NCBI GenBank assembly: GCA_963763855.1
Contig: CAVXPU010000008.1
Coordinates: 62,001 to 126,000 of the forward strand
DNA from: JAIBCC01 sp963763855
GTDB taxonomy: Bacteria > Acidobacteriota > Blastocatellia > Pyrinomonadales > Pyrinomonadaceae
DNA length: 64,000 nucleotides
Direction of reading: 5' to 3'
Positions 51,729-60,180 of this stretch are shown one piece after another. Position 1 is the stretch's first letter; each line of letters begins with the position of its first letter. The notes beneath the pieces were generated by a model. It made no database searches and had not been told where the DNA came from. It saw nothing but the letters and a program-made list of their open reading frames with translations. The position numbers and the translations under genes were made by a program.

Positions 51729-53251
51729 TTCGAATTAATTTTGTTTGCTGTCAATGTCATAATAATGCCACGTGCCTCCATTCCAACTTGATTCTGGAAA
51801 TAATCGATCACGTCTTCGTAACTATCTACTTGCTTTAAAGCTTGTTTTATAATTCCGTAATAGCCTGAGTTAGTTACTTCCAATCCGAAAATTTCGTTGG
51901 TCAGCGTTCCAACATTTTCGCCAAATGATTCAATGGTCAATCTCTCAGCGACGGCTTGTTCACCTACTCTTCTCAATTTCCAAACACAGCTTTTGGGAAC
52001 TTCTTGTAAAACGACTGGTGAGTGAGTTGCGACGATAGCAACACTGTTTGTTTGAATTAGCAGGTCTGAAAGAGTTCTTGTAAAAGCGGAGAGTAATGGT
52101 GGGTGTAAATGAGCTTCTGGTTCGTCAATTAAAACTAGACTTCTCTCCTGTAGGGCTTCGACCAGTCGAGTGATCGTGAGTAAAACTATCTTATGACCCG
52201 AGCTCAATTTCCTAAAAATTTCAGATGCGGTATTTTCGAAAGTTTTCTGGTCTTTTATGTCAATCACATCTCTAATTCCAGCGTCTTGAAAATTAGGGTC
52301 AGACTCCAACATCTCAATACTTTTTTTCCATCGAGTTGTTCTAGAGTTTATCTTACAAGTTTTCAGACTCTTGATGAACTCATTTCGAAAGATTGTTGGG
52401 CTTTTCGGTAGTGAAACGTTATTACCTGTTTGTATTCGCTTAAGTCCAATGTAAGAAAATTGTATGCCATCTGATTTGTCTTTTCTTTCGGGTTTGGGTT
52501 CAGTTTCATCGAACGCACTAAACGTTACAGACGTAAGGTTGGCGAATATCTGTTCACCAGTCATCGTCGTCCGTGAATCAAAATTTCCAAATTTGCGTTT
52601 GGTTGACTCATCATCTATCAGAGAACTTATCATATTGTTGATGAGATGAGTTTTTCCAACTCCATTCCTGCCAATAATTACATGAATATTTGTTGGTGGA
52701 AAAGATTCTGGAATTACGTCAAAGTCAAGCTCCATACTTTCAGCATTACCCTTCATTTTAGGACAAATAAATCGGAAGGTATATGCTGTTAGTTTTGCAC
52801 CTCCGGAGGCAATTCTCCGAAATTGTCCGGTTACTGAGGTTTGGCTTATTGACCGCAATAGCGATATTCTTGTTACACGCTCGTTCTTAGCTTTTTCATA
52901 AATCTCGGGAAATTTAGCAATATCATTCAATGATTTAAGTATGTCATCTCTAACTGCTTCGCCCAGTTCATTTAACTTTTCGTAATAACTATCTGATTGC
53001 CCCAATGAAAAAGAATTGGATGGTAAGGTTTCAAACGATTCGCCCTTTGATAAATTTCTTTCACTTTCTTTTTGACCAAAATAGCCAATTTTTACTGAGC
53101 CGATTTCATGTGTTACCAAATTATCATCAACATAAACCAGCTCGAATAAGGTAACGAATGAGAAATCATTCCAATTGTCCCAAATTAAGAACGCTTCCGA
53201 AATTGCAAATTCAGGCGGTTTCTGAACTGTATCAAGTATTTTGAATTTCAT
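51725..53251 (-). CDS. AAA ATPase (PtuA-like, Septu)
   Basis: The 508-residue protein has Walker A VIIGRNGVGKTHLINNM near 200, a signature KLSSGHKIVLLTITRLVEAL, Walker B RSLVLIDEPEAHLHPPLLSAF and switch VAIVATHSPVVLQ. The class is the OLD/Rad50-like AAA ATPase. Directly followed by an HNH gene it fits Septu PtuA, though the first 190 residues are unusual. Stand-alone ATPase/HNH pairs related to retrons are an alternative. Confidence 0.68.
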   Translation of the reverse strand: MKFKILDTVQKPPEFAISEAFLIWDNWNDFSFVTLFELVYVDDNLVTHEIGSVKIGYFGQKESERNLSKGESFETLPSNSFSLGQSDSYYEKLNELGEAVRDDILKSLNDIAKFPEIYEKAKNERVTRISLLRSISQTSVTGQFRRIASGGAKLTAYTFRFICPKMKGNAESMELDFDVIPESFPPTNIHVIIGRNGVGKTHLINNMISSLIDDESTKRKFGNFDSRTTMTGEQIFANLTSVTFSAFDETEPKPERKDKSDGIQFSYIGLKRIQTGNNVSLPKSPTIFRNEFIKSLKTCKINSRTTRWKKSIEMLESDPNFQDAGIRDVIDIKDQKTFENTASEIFRKLSSGHKIVLLTITRLVEALQERSLVLIDEPEAHLHPPLLSAFTRTLSDLLIQTNSVAIVATHSPVVLQEVPKSCVWKLRRVGEQAVAERLTIESFGENVGTLTNEIFGLEVTNSGYYGIIKQALKQVDSYEDVIDYFQNQVGMEARGIIMTLTANKINSK

Positions 53252-53387
53252 AATTGAAGTTGTAATCGACTCTATCTGTAAATTGTATATTGCGATCTAT
53301 CTGTTCGGCAATTGCGTTTTGCAAAGGCTCTGTTTCGCCTTGATTTTCGAATTCATTTCAACCTCTTAAAAATCGTTTTGCTGATAA

Positions 53388-53885
53388 TCACGCCTTAATA
53401 TCCGCTCGCGAAACCCAATCCGGGGCATTATCAATCGTCTGCCGCAAAATCAAATTGAGTTGAGCCGCGTGGTGTTGAACGTGCCGCATATTGTAGAGCA
53501 AAAGTTCTGCCATCGAAAAATCCATCGTGCCCGATTCGTTTATCCAACGGGCTTTGAAACCGGCTTCCTCCAAATCGGCGAGCAAATTTCGGCATTTTTC
53601 GCGGCAAAATTGCAGATAGCCGAGCAATTCCGCTTTGCTGTAAATGCGTTCCGGCATTTCGCCATCAGGATTGAATTCGGAAAGCGTAAACGGTGTGGGC
53701 GGAGCGAAATTTTTCGGCTCACGCGTGAGGTAATAATCAAGAAAAAACAAACAGTGAAACGCCTGATACCAAAACCTGGTGTCGGTCGCCCAATGCTCGT
53801 CGGGGCAGGCGTTGATCGCGTTTTCAAGCATATCAATGCTCGCTCCGAACTGATTCCAGACCGCTTCTTTTACGTTATCTATCAT
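53388..53885 (-). CDS. DinB-like four-helix protein
   Basis: The 165-residue protein contains LENAINACPDEHWATDTRFW followed by YQAFHCLFFLDYYLT, then LLLYNMRHVQHHAAQLNLIL near the end. The three His residues (FHC, RHV, HH) are the DinB metal site. It is likely a small thiol-transferase-like or nickel-binding protein of unknown substrate. The ATG overlaps the next gene stop by 4 bp in the minus direction. Confidence 0.8.
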   Translation of the reverse strand: MIDNVKEAVWNQFGASIDMLENAINACPDEHWATDTRFWYQAFHCLFFLDYYLTREPKNFAPPTPFTLSEFNPDGEMPERIYSKAELLGYLQFCREKCRNLLADLEEAGFKARWINESGTMDFSMAELLLYNMRHVQHHAAQLNLILRQTIDNAPDWVSRADIKA

Positions 53886-54319
53886 TTTATTTTCGAAACC
53901 GTTTTGCCAATGGATTTTGTCGGTTTTTCCATATCGGCAATCGCAAAATCTACTGCTGTTTTTACCAAATCTTTAACTGGCGGATTGCGATAATCGCTCG
54001 GTTTGGCGACCGGAATATGGCGTATCAGATTACCTGTTCCGGTTAAAAATTTGTGCGGATCATCGAGCAAAGTGCCTTTGTTGAATCCCAAATTTACGTG
54101 GTTTGTGTAAATCGGGAGCATACAAAACGCGTCGCCCAATTTTTCGGAAATCGAAAAAACCGCGGTCAGAGCGTGCGTGTGATAGAGCAATTCGTTGGAA
54201 TCGGGATGAATTTCGAGAACGAATTCACGCAAATCTTTGAAAAGGTCGATCAAATCTTGCTCTTTCAACTGCAAAAGTTTCAGAAAATCAGGATGTATTT
54301 CTCGTCTATTTTTCAACAT
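53882..54319 (-). CDS. DUF1801 domain protein
   Basis: The 145-residue protein has DLREFVLEIHPDSNELLYHT followed by HALTAVFSISEKLGDAFCML, then TNHVNLGFNKGTLLDDPHKF and GTGNLIRHIPV. This is the YdhG/DUF1801 family. Function unknown. It overlaps the DinB gene downstream (ATGA at 53882-53885) and the KOW gene upstream by 7 bp, so these small genes form one transcript. Confidence 0.82.
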   Translation of the reverse strand: MLKNRREIHPDFLKLLQLKEQDLIDLFKDLREFVLEIHPDSNELLYHTHALTAVFSISEKLGDAFCMLPIYTNHVNLGFNKGTLLDDPHKFLTGTGNLIRHIPVAKPSDYRNPPVKDLVKTAVDFAIADMEKPTKSIGKTVSKIK

Positions 54320-54531
54320 AAATTATTTACCTCAACCGCAACATTTTGCCCGAGCGTTTTGAATCGAACGCCGTTTGCTTGCTTCACGGTTATCGAAATA
54401 TGTCCTAATTTGCTGGTCTTTATGTCGTGAACCGTGCCGGATTTTCCTTTGTGCGTTCCGCCGATTACGGTGCATTGGTCGCCGTCTTTTAATTCTTTGG
54501 GTGTTTTTGTTTTCATAGTTTTAACGATCAT
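54313..54531 (-). CDS. Small KOW-motif protein
   Basis: From the ATG at 54531, which overlaps the previous stop as ATGA, the protein has 72 residues. TPKELKDGDQCTVIGGTHKG followed by KSGTVHDIK is the KOW motif found in NusG and ribosomal protein L24. It may bind RNA or ribosomes. A GAAGG site lies 5 bases upstream. Short single-KOW proteins of this size are uncharacterised. Confidence 0.75.
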   Translation of the reverse strand: MIVKTMKTKTPKELKDGDQCTVIGGTHKGKSGTVHDIKTSKLGHISITVKQANGVRFKTLGQNVAVEVNNLC

Positions 54532-55031
54532 TTTACCTTCAAACACTTCCTAATCAACTTAATTGCCCAATCATAATGGCTTGATGATGCCCCGACCAAA
54601 TATTGTCCTAGCGAAGTTGAACCCGTCCAGGCGTATTTTTTCTTTTCAAAAAGTTCTTCGTCCGTGTGTTTGTTGATAATCCGCCGGATTTTTTCGTGCG
54701 ATTCGTTTAGTTGGGTGCGATTTTCGTCGAGCGTAGTATTAGCATATTGTTTTTGAATGGCTTTATTGAGTTCGGCGTTCATTTTCCAAGTGTAGCCTTT
54801 CGCGGGCATTTCAGGTTTTCTGCCGCCCATTCCCACGCGATACCAATCTAAGAACATCAAATGCCAATGATGCAAATGTGCCAACACGTCCCGAACGTTA
54901 CGATTCATAAATTGTTCGGGAAACTCTTTATTGAGCTGCTCTTTCGAAAGATTCGCGAGCAGCTTCATGAGTTCATCGAACTTCCTCGAACTCAAATCTT
55001 CCAATTCAGTTTTGCTTGTTGGTCTCGGCAC
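54528..55031 (-). CDS. ClbS/DfsB family four-helix protein
   Basis: The 167-residue protein begins MPRPTSKTELEDLSSRKFDE and contains RNVRDVLAHLHHWHLMFLDW and WKMNAELNKAIQKQ, as in ClbS/DfsB proteins. ClbS is a cyclopropane hydrolase that protects against colibactin; most homologues are unassigned. The AHLHHWH segment is the presumed site. It lies 20 bp after the selenoprotein gene. Confidence 0.82.
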   Translation of the reverse strand: MPRPTSKTELEDLSSRKFDELMKLLANLSKEQLNKEFPEQFMNRNVRDVLAHLHHWHLMFLDWYRVGMGGRKPEMPAKGYTWKMNAELNKAIQKQYANTTLDENRTQLNESHEKIRRIINKHTDEELFEKKKYAWTGSTSLGQYLVGASSSHYDWAIKLIRKCLKVK

Positions 55032-55051
55032 AGTTTTATGATTTGGTTGGA

Positions 55052-55825
55052 CTAATTTAATGCCTTTGCCTTTTCAATCATTTCCTCGGGATTGGCACGT
55101 AACCAATAATTTTCTGTCAGATTCAACCATCGAACGGTTCCCGATGAATCAATTAAAAACTCCGCCGGTCGAGACACATCCCGACCTTCTTCGCCTTGTC
55201 CGGCATGCACCAGATCGTATCGTCGGATTGCTTCGAGATTTGGATCTGAGAGGATCGGAAACGTCAATCCGTATTGTTTGGCAAGGTCTCGGTTGGTCTC
55301 AATTCCGTCAACGCTGATTGCTACGGGAGTTATTCCCGCCTCGGTAAATTTATCAATATTCGCCTGTATTCCCCGTAACTCGGAGATACAGAATGGTCAC
55401 CAGTAACCCCGATAAAAAACCAGCAATACTTTCTTTTTGTCGGTCAGCAAACCCGAAAGCGAAACTTGTTTGCCGCTCGAATCCGCGAGATTAAATTCAT
55501 GTGCTTTTTGTCCAACCTGCGGAGCACCGCTCGATTTCGGAAGCCAGGTTGACGCAACATATGCGGCAAAAATAAAAAAGACGAGTGCCAGCATACTAAC
55601 CATGGCAAGTATAGATGCACTCACTTTCGACAATCTGCTCCGCCCGACGGCAAATGCCCGCCGTAAGCCGATTACCACAAAACCCAACCCGACAGCAAAG
55701 AAAATAAAGCTGATCCACGGTGCATTACGCGTCAACGATAATTGCCCAAAGATCATTGGAAAACTACCAAATGCGAAGATGCAAATTATCAATCCGACCC
55801 AAATCTGCCAATTAAAATTTTTCAT
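55052..55825 (-). CDS. Membrane-anchored peroxiredoxin-like selenoprotein (in-frame TGA)
   Basis: From the ATG at 55825 (GAGGATAAGT site) the frame encodes three transmembrane helices (residues about 7-28, 36-60, 66-92). A thioredoxin-fold domain follows: AHEFNLADSSGKQVSLSG and KKVLLVFYRGYW, then TGA at 55399-55397, then PFCISELRGIQANIDKFTEA and SVDGIETNRDLAKQYGLTFP. It ends MIEKAKALN at 55052. The TGA (codon 143) is at the peroxidatic Cys of the GYWCPFC motif, giving U-x-x-C. No frameshift is needed and the domain is complete (257 aa). Confidence 0.85.
55364..55391 (-). promoter_or_regulatory. SECIS-like hairpin after the UGA codon
   Basis: On the minus strand CTGTAT and ATACAG form a 6-bp stem, followed by a C/A mismatch and a T-C-C / G-G-G pairing, with an 8-base loop GAGTTACG. 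The stem starts 5 bases after the TGA and the loop lies about 16-23 bases after it. Bacterial SECIS elements have a short stem-loop with a G in the loop in this range. Confidence 0.6.
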
Positions 55826-55884
55826 ACTTATCCTCAAGAAATATATTTTTAATCCATCTTGCGGAATTTGACCAACTTCCGACC

Positions 55885-56241
55885 TCAACCGACACGCAAA
55901 ATCTTTTCCATCTTGCGACCTTTCGCTAATTCATCGACCAATTTATCCAAATACCTTACCTTCTGCGTCAACGGATTTTCGATTTCTTCGATCCGATAAC
56001 CGCAGATTACGCCTGTAATCAGATGTGCATTTGGATTTAAGTCGGCAGATTGAAAGAACGTTTCAAACGTCGCTTTTTGGTCGATTAATTCTTGCAATTT
56101 GTTGTTATCAAAGCCGGTTAGCCATTCGATGACCTGATGCAATTCCTCTTTTGTTCTGCCTTTTTTCTCCACTTTTGTCACGTAATGCGGGTAAACCGAC
56201 GAGAACGTCATTTTTGCGATTCGTTCGTCGTGATTATTCAT
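55885..56241 (-). CDS. DUF2200 family protein
   Basis: The 118-residue protein contains RIAKMTFSSVYPHYVTKVEK, KGRTKEELHQVIEWLTGFDN and HLITGVICGYRIEEIENPLT. These match the DUF2200 family along the whole length. Start is the ATG at 56241; a TTG at 56250 overlaps the ankyrin stop and is less likely. Function is unknown. Confidence 0.85.
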   Translation of the reverse strand: MNNHDERIAKMTFSSVYPHYVTKVEKKGRTKEELHQVIEWLTGFDNNKLQELIDQKATFETFFQSADLNPNAHLITGVICGYRIEEIENPLTQKVRYLDKLVDELAKGRKMEKILRVG

Positions 56242-56246
56242 AATTT

Positions 56247-56990
56247 TCAATTGTTAAGATACCGATTCGGCACGTTTTTCGGAGCGTAATCAATTCCGTA
56301 ATGTGCCATTTGCAACATTGAAACTATTTCATAAATCTGCGGCTCGGTTCGTTGAAATTGACGTAGAAGCCCCATCATTGCATAACTTATCGGGTTTACC
56401 GACGGAATAAATGTCTCCCATTCATAACCCTTGCCCCAAATCAAACCTTTGACGGTAAGCTCCAAATCGGCGTTTTGGGAAACAATATATTTCAACATTT
56501 CGAGACATTTATTTGCGTCCTGATTTACCGTGTGAAAAATCGGAGTTTGCCCGCCGAAACCGTTTTCGTCGAGACCCGCTTTTGCGTTAATGTCGGCACC
56601 GTATTTTATCAAGACGTTTGCACAATTTAGGTGATTATATTCGGCACAAATGTGTAGCAAAGTCGCTTCAAAAAGCGGTGTAAAAGTGCAATCGAGCGAA
56701 TAAGTTTTTGATAAAAGCTGGCGGTTTTCAGTCAATTGAGAATCAAGCGAAACGCCATCGTCTAACAAAACCGCCAGCAACGCCCGATCTTCAAATTCAA
56801 CGCCATAATCAACAAAAACCTTCATGCACTCACGAAAACGCGGTCCGCGAAGATACATATTGATCAGCGAATAAACGAGCGGCTTGCCCTGGAATTCGCA
56901 GTTCGGGTCAACGCCATTTTCAAAACATTCCTTGATTCCTTCCGCAGAATGAATCTCGAAATCTACCAAAATTTTTTGCAGATAGTCCAT
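56247..56990 (-). CDS. Ankyrin-repeat protein
   Basis: The 247-residue protein has ankyrin units at about 60-180: LFEATLLHICAEYNHLNCAN and VLIKYGADINAKAGLDENGF, then QTPIFHTVNQDANKCLEML and YIVSQNADLEL. No signal peptide. Partner unknown. Together with 48015 and the remnant at 46995 it shows a small local ankyrin family. Confidence 0.8.
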   Translation of the reverse strand: MDYLQKILVDFEIHSAEGIKECFENGVDPNCEFQGKPLVYSLINMYLRGPRFRECMKVFVDYGVEFEDRALLAVLLDDGVSLDSQLTENRQLLSKTYSLDCTFTPLFEATLLHICAEYNHLNCANVLIKYGADINAKAGLDENGFGGQTPIFHTVNQDANKCLEMLKYIVSQNADLELTVKGLIWGKGYEWETFIPSVNPISYAMMGLLRQFQRTEPQIYEIVSMLQMAHYGIDYAPKNVPNRYLNN

Positions 56991-57011
56991 AATTCGCTGT
57001 CTAAATTTTCC

Positions 57012-57449
57012 CTAATTATCAAGAACCCAAAACCAAGCGTCGCCAATTTCGTGGTCCTGAACGATCTCGCAGAAACTAAATCCGTTGTTCGCTAAAATTT
57101 TGGTTGAGGCGTTATGCTCGGGTTTGGTTTTGGCTGTTACAATTATCGTCGGATCGGTTTCTTGAGAAATTTCGACGAGTGTTTTGCAGGCAAAAGAAGC
57201 AATTCCTTGTCCTTCGAATTCTTTGAATGTCCAATAAGCGATTTCAACTTTCCCGTCAGTCGGCTGCCCCGTGAATCCGCACGAGCCGACAATATGCCCA
57301 TCTCTTACAACAAAATATCCAACCCACGGCAAATTGTAGCCAATTTTTGGGTAGTATTCGTCATACACGTTCAACAACATCTGACAATCGGCGGAACTAT
57401 ATATTTCCTGTAACTTATCGATATTTAGTTCGATTGGTTTGAGTTCCAT
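57012..57449 (-). CDS. GNAT N-acetyltransferase
   Basis: The 145-residue protein has VRDGHIVGSCGFTGQPTDGK, VEIAYWTFKEFEGQGIASFA (motif A, acetyl-CoA loop EGQGIA) and ANNGFSFCEIVQDHEIGDAW. This resembles RimJ/RimL-type enzymes. The substrate is unknown. It ends 21 bp before the ankyrin gene and starts 4 bp after the TfoX-N stop. Confidence 0.85.
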   Translation of the reverse strand: MELKPIELNIDKLQEIYSSADCQMLLNVYDEYYPKIGYNLPWVGYFVVRDGHIVGSCGFTGQPTDGKVEIAYWTFKEFEGQGIASFACKTLVEISQETDPTIIVTAKTKPEHNASTKILANNGFSFCEIVQDHEIGDAWFWVLDN

Positions 57450-57453
57450 ATTG

Positions 57454-57780
57454 TTACTTAACTCTTTTCGTTTTAGGTTTCGGTATGGGCAATTCCTTAA
57501 CCGTAATTCGCACCAATTCGCCGAGCCATTCGCGGTTGTCGAAATTCTCGATCAAAAAACAGGGTTTCGCACCCGGATACGGTTCCGCTTCAACCACATT
57601 TTTGATAAACGCTCTGCCTGATTCGGTCGGTTTGATCAGTAAACGATTGTCAGCCAACATTGCAAACAGTTTTCCGCCGGAATAAAGTGAATATTCGCCA
57701 AACATTGATTTTGCAGTGATTTCGCCCGCGTGTTCGAGTTGATCGAGAACAAAGTCTCGGAAAGTTTTATCGGTTGCCAT
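57454..57780 (-). CDS. TfoX/Sxy N-terminal domain protein
   Basis: The 108-residue protein has FVLDQLEHAGEITAKSMFGE and YSLYSGGKLFAMLADNRLLI, the TfoX_N fold, and a Lys/Pro-rich tail. It lacks the C-terminal domain of full TfoX. Single-domain members are common outside gammaproteobacteria and their link to competence is not established. Confidence 0.85.
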   Translation of the reverse strand: MATDKTFRDFVLDQLEHAGEITAKSMFGEYSLYSGGKLFAMLADNRLLIKPTESGRAFIKNVVEAEPYPGAKPCFLIENFDNREWLGELVRITVKELPIPKPKTKRVK

Positions 57781-57792
57781 AAGTTGATTTTG

Positions 57793-58263
57793 TCAAAAGA
57801 ATTCCTTATTTGCTCTAACATACTCAATATTCAAAGTATTGAGGTCGTCTTCGTATTCATAGAATTTTTGTTCAAGTTGACTCCAAACTTCTTCAGCGAC
57901 TTCTTCAATTTGGAAGACTGTTTCACTTCGGTCATCTCATCTTTTGGAACGGTTTTATTCGGAAATTGGTCAGTCGCTCGCTGCAATATTAGGGCGGTCG
58001 TGGTAGCACCAATAGATTTAAGAGATTGAATCGTTTCGTGTGAATAATCGCCGCTTGAGTTAATGAAATACTGATGAAACCCGCCGTTATTAACTTCTCG
58101 TTCCAAATTTTGATTCAGGTAAAATAATTTTTGCGGCTCGGTCAATTTATCCATTTCTGTGCCATAGTTGCAGCGTTCACAAATGAAATTATCAAGTTCG
58201 ATAATGCTGCTGTTTAAGTCGTCGGAATCGCATTAAATAGTCTAAGTTAGAAATTTTTGTCAT
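57793..58263 (-). pseudogene. DMP19/DUF4375 family gene with two frameshifts
   Basis: The core frame reads LTEPQKLFYLNQNLEREVNN, GGFHQYFINSSGDYSHETIQ and RATDQFPNKTVPKDEM, clearly DMP19. The natural ATG is at 58263, where it overlaps the Bro-N gene stop (ATGA), but its frame shifts near 58235. At the 3' end another shift near 57925 moves the tail QIEEVAEEVWSQLEQKFYEY into a third frame, ending at 57793. With two repairs the gene is full length. Pseudogene or indel errors. Confidence 0.7.
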
Positions 58264-58856
58264 AACGATTTGATATTGTCTGTGAATTTGATGTTTCTGT
58301 GATTCTTGACGGTCAAACCTGTCCATTCTTGATGAATAATGTTTGTCAAAAGTGCAAATTCGTCCGATTTTTCAACACCGCTTTCTTTCCAATAATCGGT
58401 CAATTTATTTCGCGTTTCCTGACCTGTCATCCGCTGTTGAATCCATTTTTCGCTTCGACCGAGTTTTTGCCAATTCTCTCTGGCACGATCGATACTTTGT
58501 GATGGATCGGCGATTTCCTGCATCCGCTCGTATCCAACTTTCGCAAGCCATTGTTTGAAAGGTTCAGCTTTTGGTGAGGGAATTGATTGGATTAGACGAA
58601 GAACGTGTTCGACGTTTCCGCCAAGAGTTTTTCTTTTTTTCCCTTCAATTGTGAGCATTTCTACCTGGGGACAATTTGTCCCTATGTAGGATGCGAGTTC
58701 GGAATCCCGCTTTCTCAGCTTTTTCAAATAATCGGTGGGATTCGCAGAATCGGTCAAGGCTTCAACAATGTCAACCAAACTAAAAAACCAAGTGTCAATC
58801 GCTTCGTCATAATGTCGTCGAATTTTCTTGCTTTCAAATAATACTAACTTGCTCAT
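58260..58856 (-). CDS. Bro-N domain protein (phage antirepressor-like)
   Basis: The 198-residue protein has KIRRHYDEAIDTWFFSLVDI and VEALTDSANPTDYLKKLRKR, typical of Bro-N/P22-antirepressor-like proteins, and then QRMTGQETRNKLTDYWKESG and HQEWTGLTVKNHRNI. Longer members continue with more C-terminal residues, so the end may be truncated. A mobile origin is likely. Role unknown. Confidence 0.78.
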   Translation of the reverse strand: MSKLVLFESKKIRRHYDEAIDTWFFSLVDIVEALTDSANPTDYLKKLRKRDSELASYIGTNCPQVEMLTIEGKKRKTLGGNVEHVLRLIQSIPSPKAEPFKQWLAKVGYERMQEIADPSQSIDRARENWQKLGRSEKWIQQRMTGQETRNKLTDYWKESGVEKSDEFALLTNIIHQEWTGLTVKNHRNIKFTDNIKSL

Positions 58857-58935
58857 TTTTTCCCCTTTATGAAGTTTATTTTATTCTAAATCTTCCAAGA
58901 TAAAAACCGGGTCGTGGTATAAATTTGCAATTGAT

Positions 58936-59568
58936 TTATCGGTCGAAAAACCCTTTCCCGCTAAAGATTTTCGGCATACATTTTTCAATTCGTTCGACGC
59001 GGGTTTTGGTCTGTTTCGGTTGTGAAAAATGGATGTAATAACCTCGCTGGCGTCCGGGCGTTAAAGCTTCAAAAGCCGTTTTGAATTCGGGATTTTCGGC
59101 GAATTTTGCTTCCAATTCTTCGGGGACTTCGTGTTCGGAAATTTCTTTAAACTTAACCTTTTCGCCCGATTTTTCGATCTCGATTGCTTCGCGGATATAA
59201 GCTTTCAACGTTGATTCGAGTTCGACAATCTTCTGCAAATCAGTAAATCGAACAACTCTTCCGGACTGCGTATTTTCGCCCGGTTTTTCTAGAATCTTTT
59301 TTTCGTCCTTTAATAATGCACCTTTCAAAAAACTCAGCACACAATTTTCATTAAAGGCACTAACGATCAAGACATTTTTATCCTCAAAAGTATAAACCGG
59401 AACACTCCATTTTAGTTCTTCCGTCAATCCACATTCGAGCACGATCTGCCGCAGCAACGCCATCTCTTCACGCCAGAAATTCACCTTGCATTGTGGCGTT
59501 CTAAAAAGGTTGCAGCGTCCGCAGCCATCTACTAAATATGCGTCAACTTTTGGATTTGTTTTGTTCAT
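58936..59568 (-). CDS. YdeI/OmpD-associated (DUF1801-like) protein
   Basis: From the ATG at 59568 the 210-residue protein has NFWREEMALLRQIVLECGLT followed by EELKWSVPVYTFEDKNV, then GRVVRFTDLQKIVELESTLK and ALTPGRQRGYYIHFSQPKQ. These are the two conserved parts of the YdeI family. A cysteine-rich start (DGCGRCNLFRTPQC) is unusual and could bind a metal. Function unknown. Confidence 0.85.
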   Translation of the reverse strand: MNKTNPKVDAYLVDGCGRCNLFRTPQCKVNFWREEMALLRQIVLECGLTEELKWSVPVYTFEDKNVLIVSAFNENCVLSFLKGALLKDEKKILEKPGENTQSGRVVRFTDLQKIVELESTLKAYIREAIEIEKSGEKVKFKEISEHEVPEELEAKFAENPEFKTAFEALTPGRQRGYYIHFSQPKQTKTRVERIEKCMPKIFSGKGFFDR

Positions 59569-59610
59569 TATTCTAAATAATTTGTCTTTTTTAGCCGACG
59601 AAGTTGGCGA

Positions 59611-59764
59611 AATATTTGTAGCCCATAGCGAAGCTGTGGGTAAATTGATGCAAATAATCATTGAGCCATTGAAGATGGCGGCATAAATTTATGTCGTTCT
59701 CTCCGAGAACTTTATCGGCGTGACTTAAACTTAACCCCTAGCTTTGCAATGGGCTACAAATATT
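59611..59764. mobile_element. MITE-like element with 16-bp perfect terminal inverted repeats
   Basis: AATATTTGTAGCCCAT (59611-59626) and ATGGGCTACAAATATT (59749-59764) are perfect inverted repeats. Inside them GCGAAGCT.GTGGGT pairs imperfectly with ACCCC.TAGCTTTGC, extending the arms to about 35 bp. The 154-bp unit carries no gene. Its right end falls on the stop of the truncated exonuclease gene, so it probably caused the truncation. Confidence 0.8.
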
Positions 59765-60017
59765 ACGTCATTTTCAATGACTTCGTTTCGCTAATTATAT
59801 TAATTTCAACAGTTAAATCGAAAACTTTTCTACAGTCTTGCTGAAAGCATACGACAGTTTCCTTTAATTTTGTCATAAATTCATCTCGCGGAAACTTTTC
59901 GTCAACGCACTTAATCTCTTGTAAACAAAGGACATCGGTTTTTGTGGTGTCAAGCCAATTTAAGACTGCTTCCAGGCGGATAGCGATTGAATTTACGTTC
60001 CAAGTTGCGATTTTCAT
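59763..60017 (-). pseudogene. xthA: Exodeoxyribonuclease III, N-terminal fragment
   Basis: The frame starts MKIATWNVNSIAIRLEAVLN and continues LCLQEIKCVDEKFPRDEF, the first 55 residues of XthA with the Asn and Glu active-site residues. After VVCFQQ the sequence is no longer recognisable, and it stops at 59763 in the MITE end. About 200 residues with the remaining catalytic residues are missing, so it is not functional. Confidence 0.85.
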
Positions 60018-60180
60018 TAATTTTATTCCAATAAAAGTTGTAATTGATTCTAGACGGATTTCTTGATTTTGAAAACTACCGACCTACTTAAAAACGATTT
60101 CAAAATTTTATCGCTTTTCGTTAAAAACGGAGTTATTATCTAAGAAATTGCGTAATTCCCACGCGGTTCGGTGAAGCATT

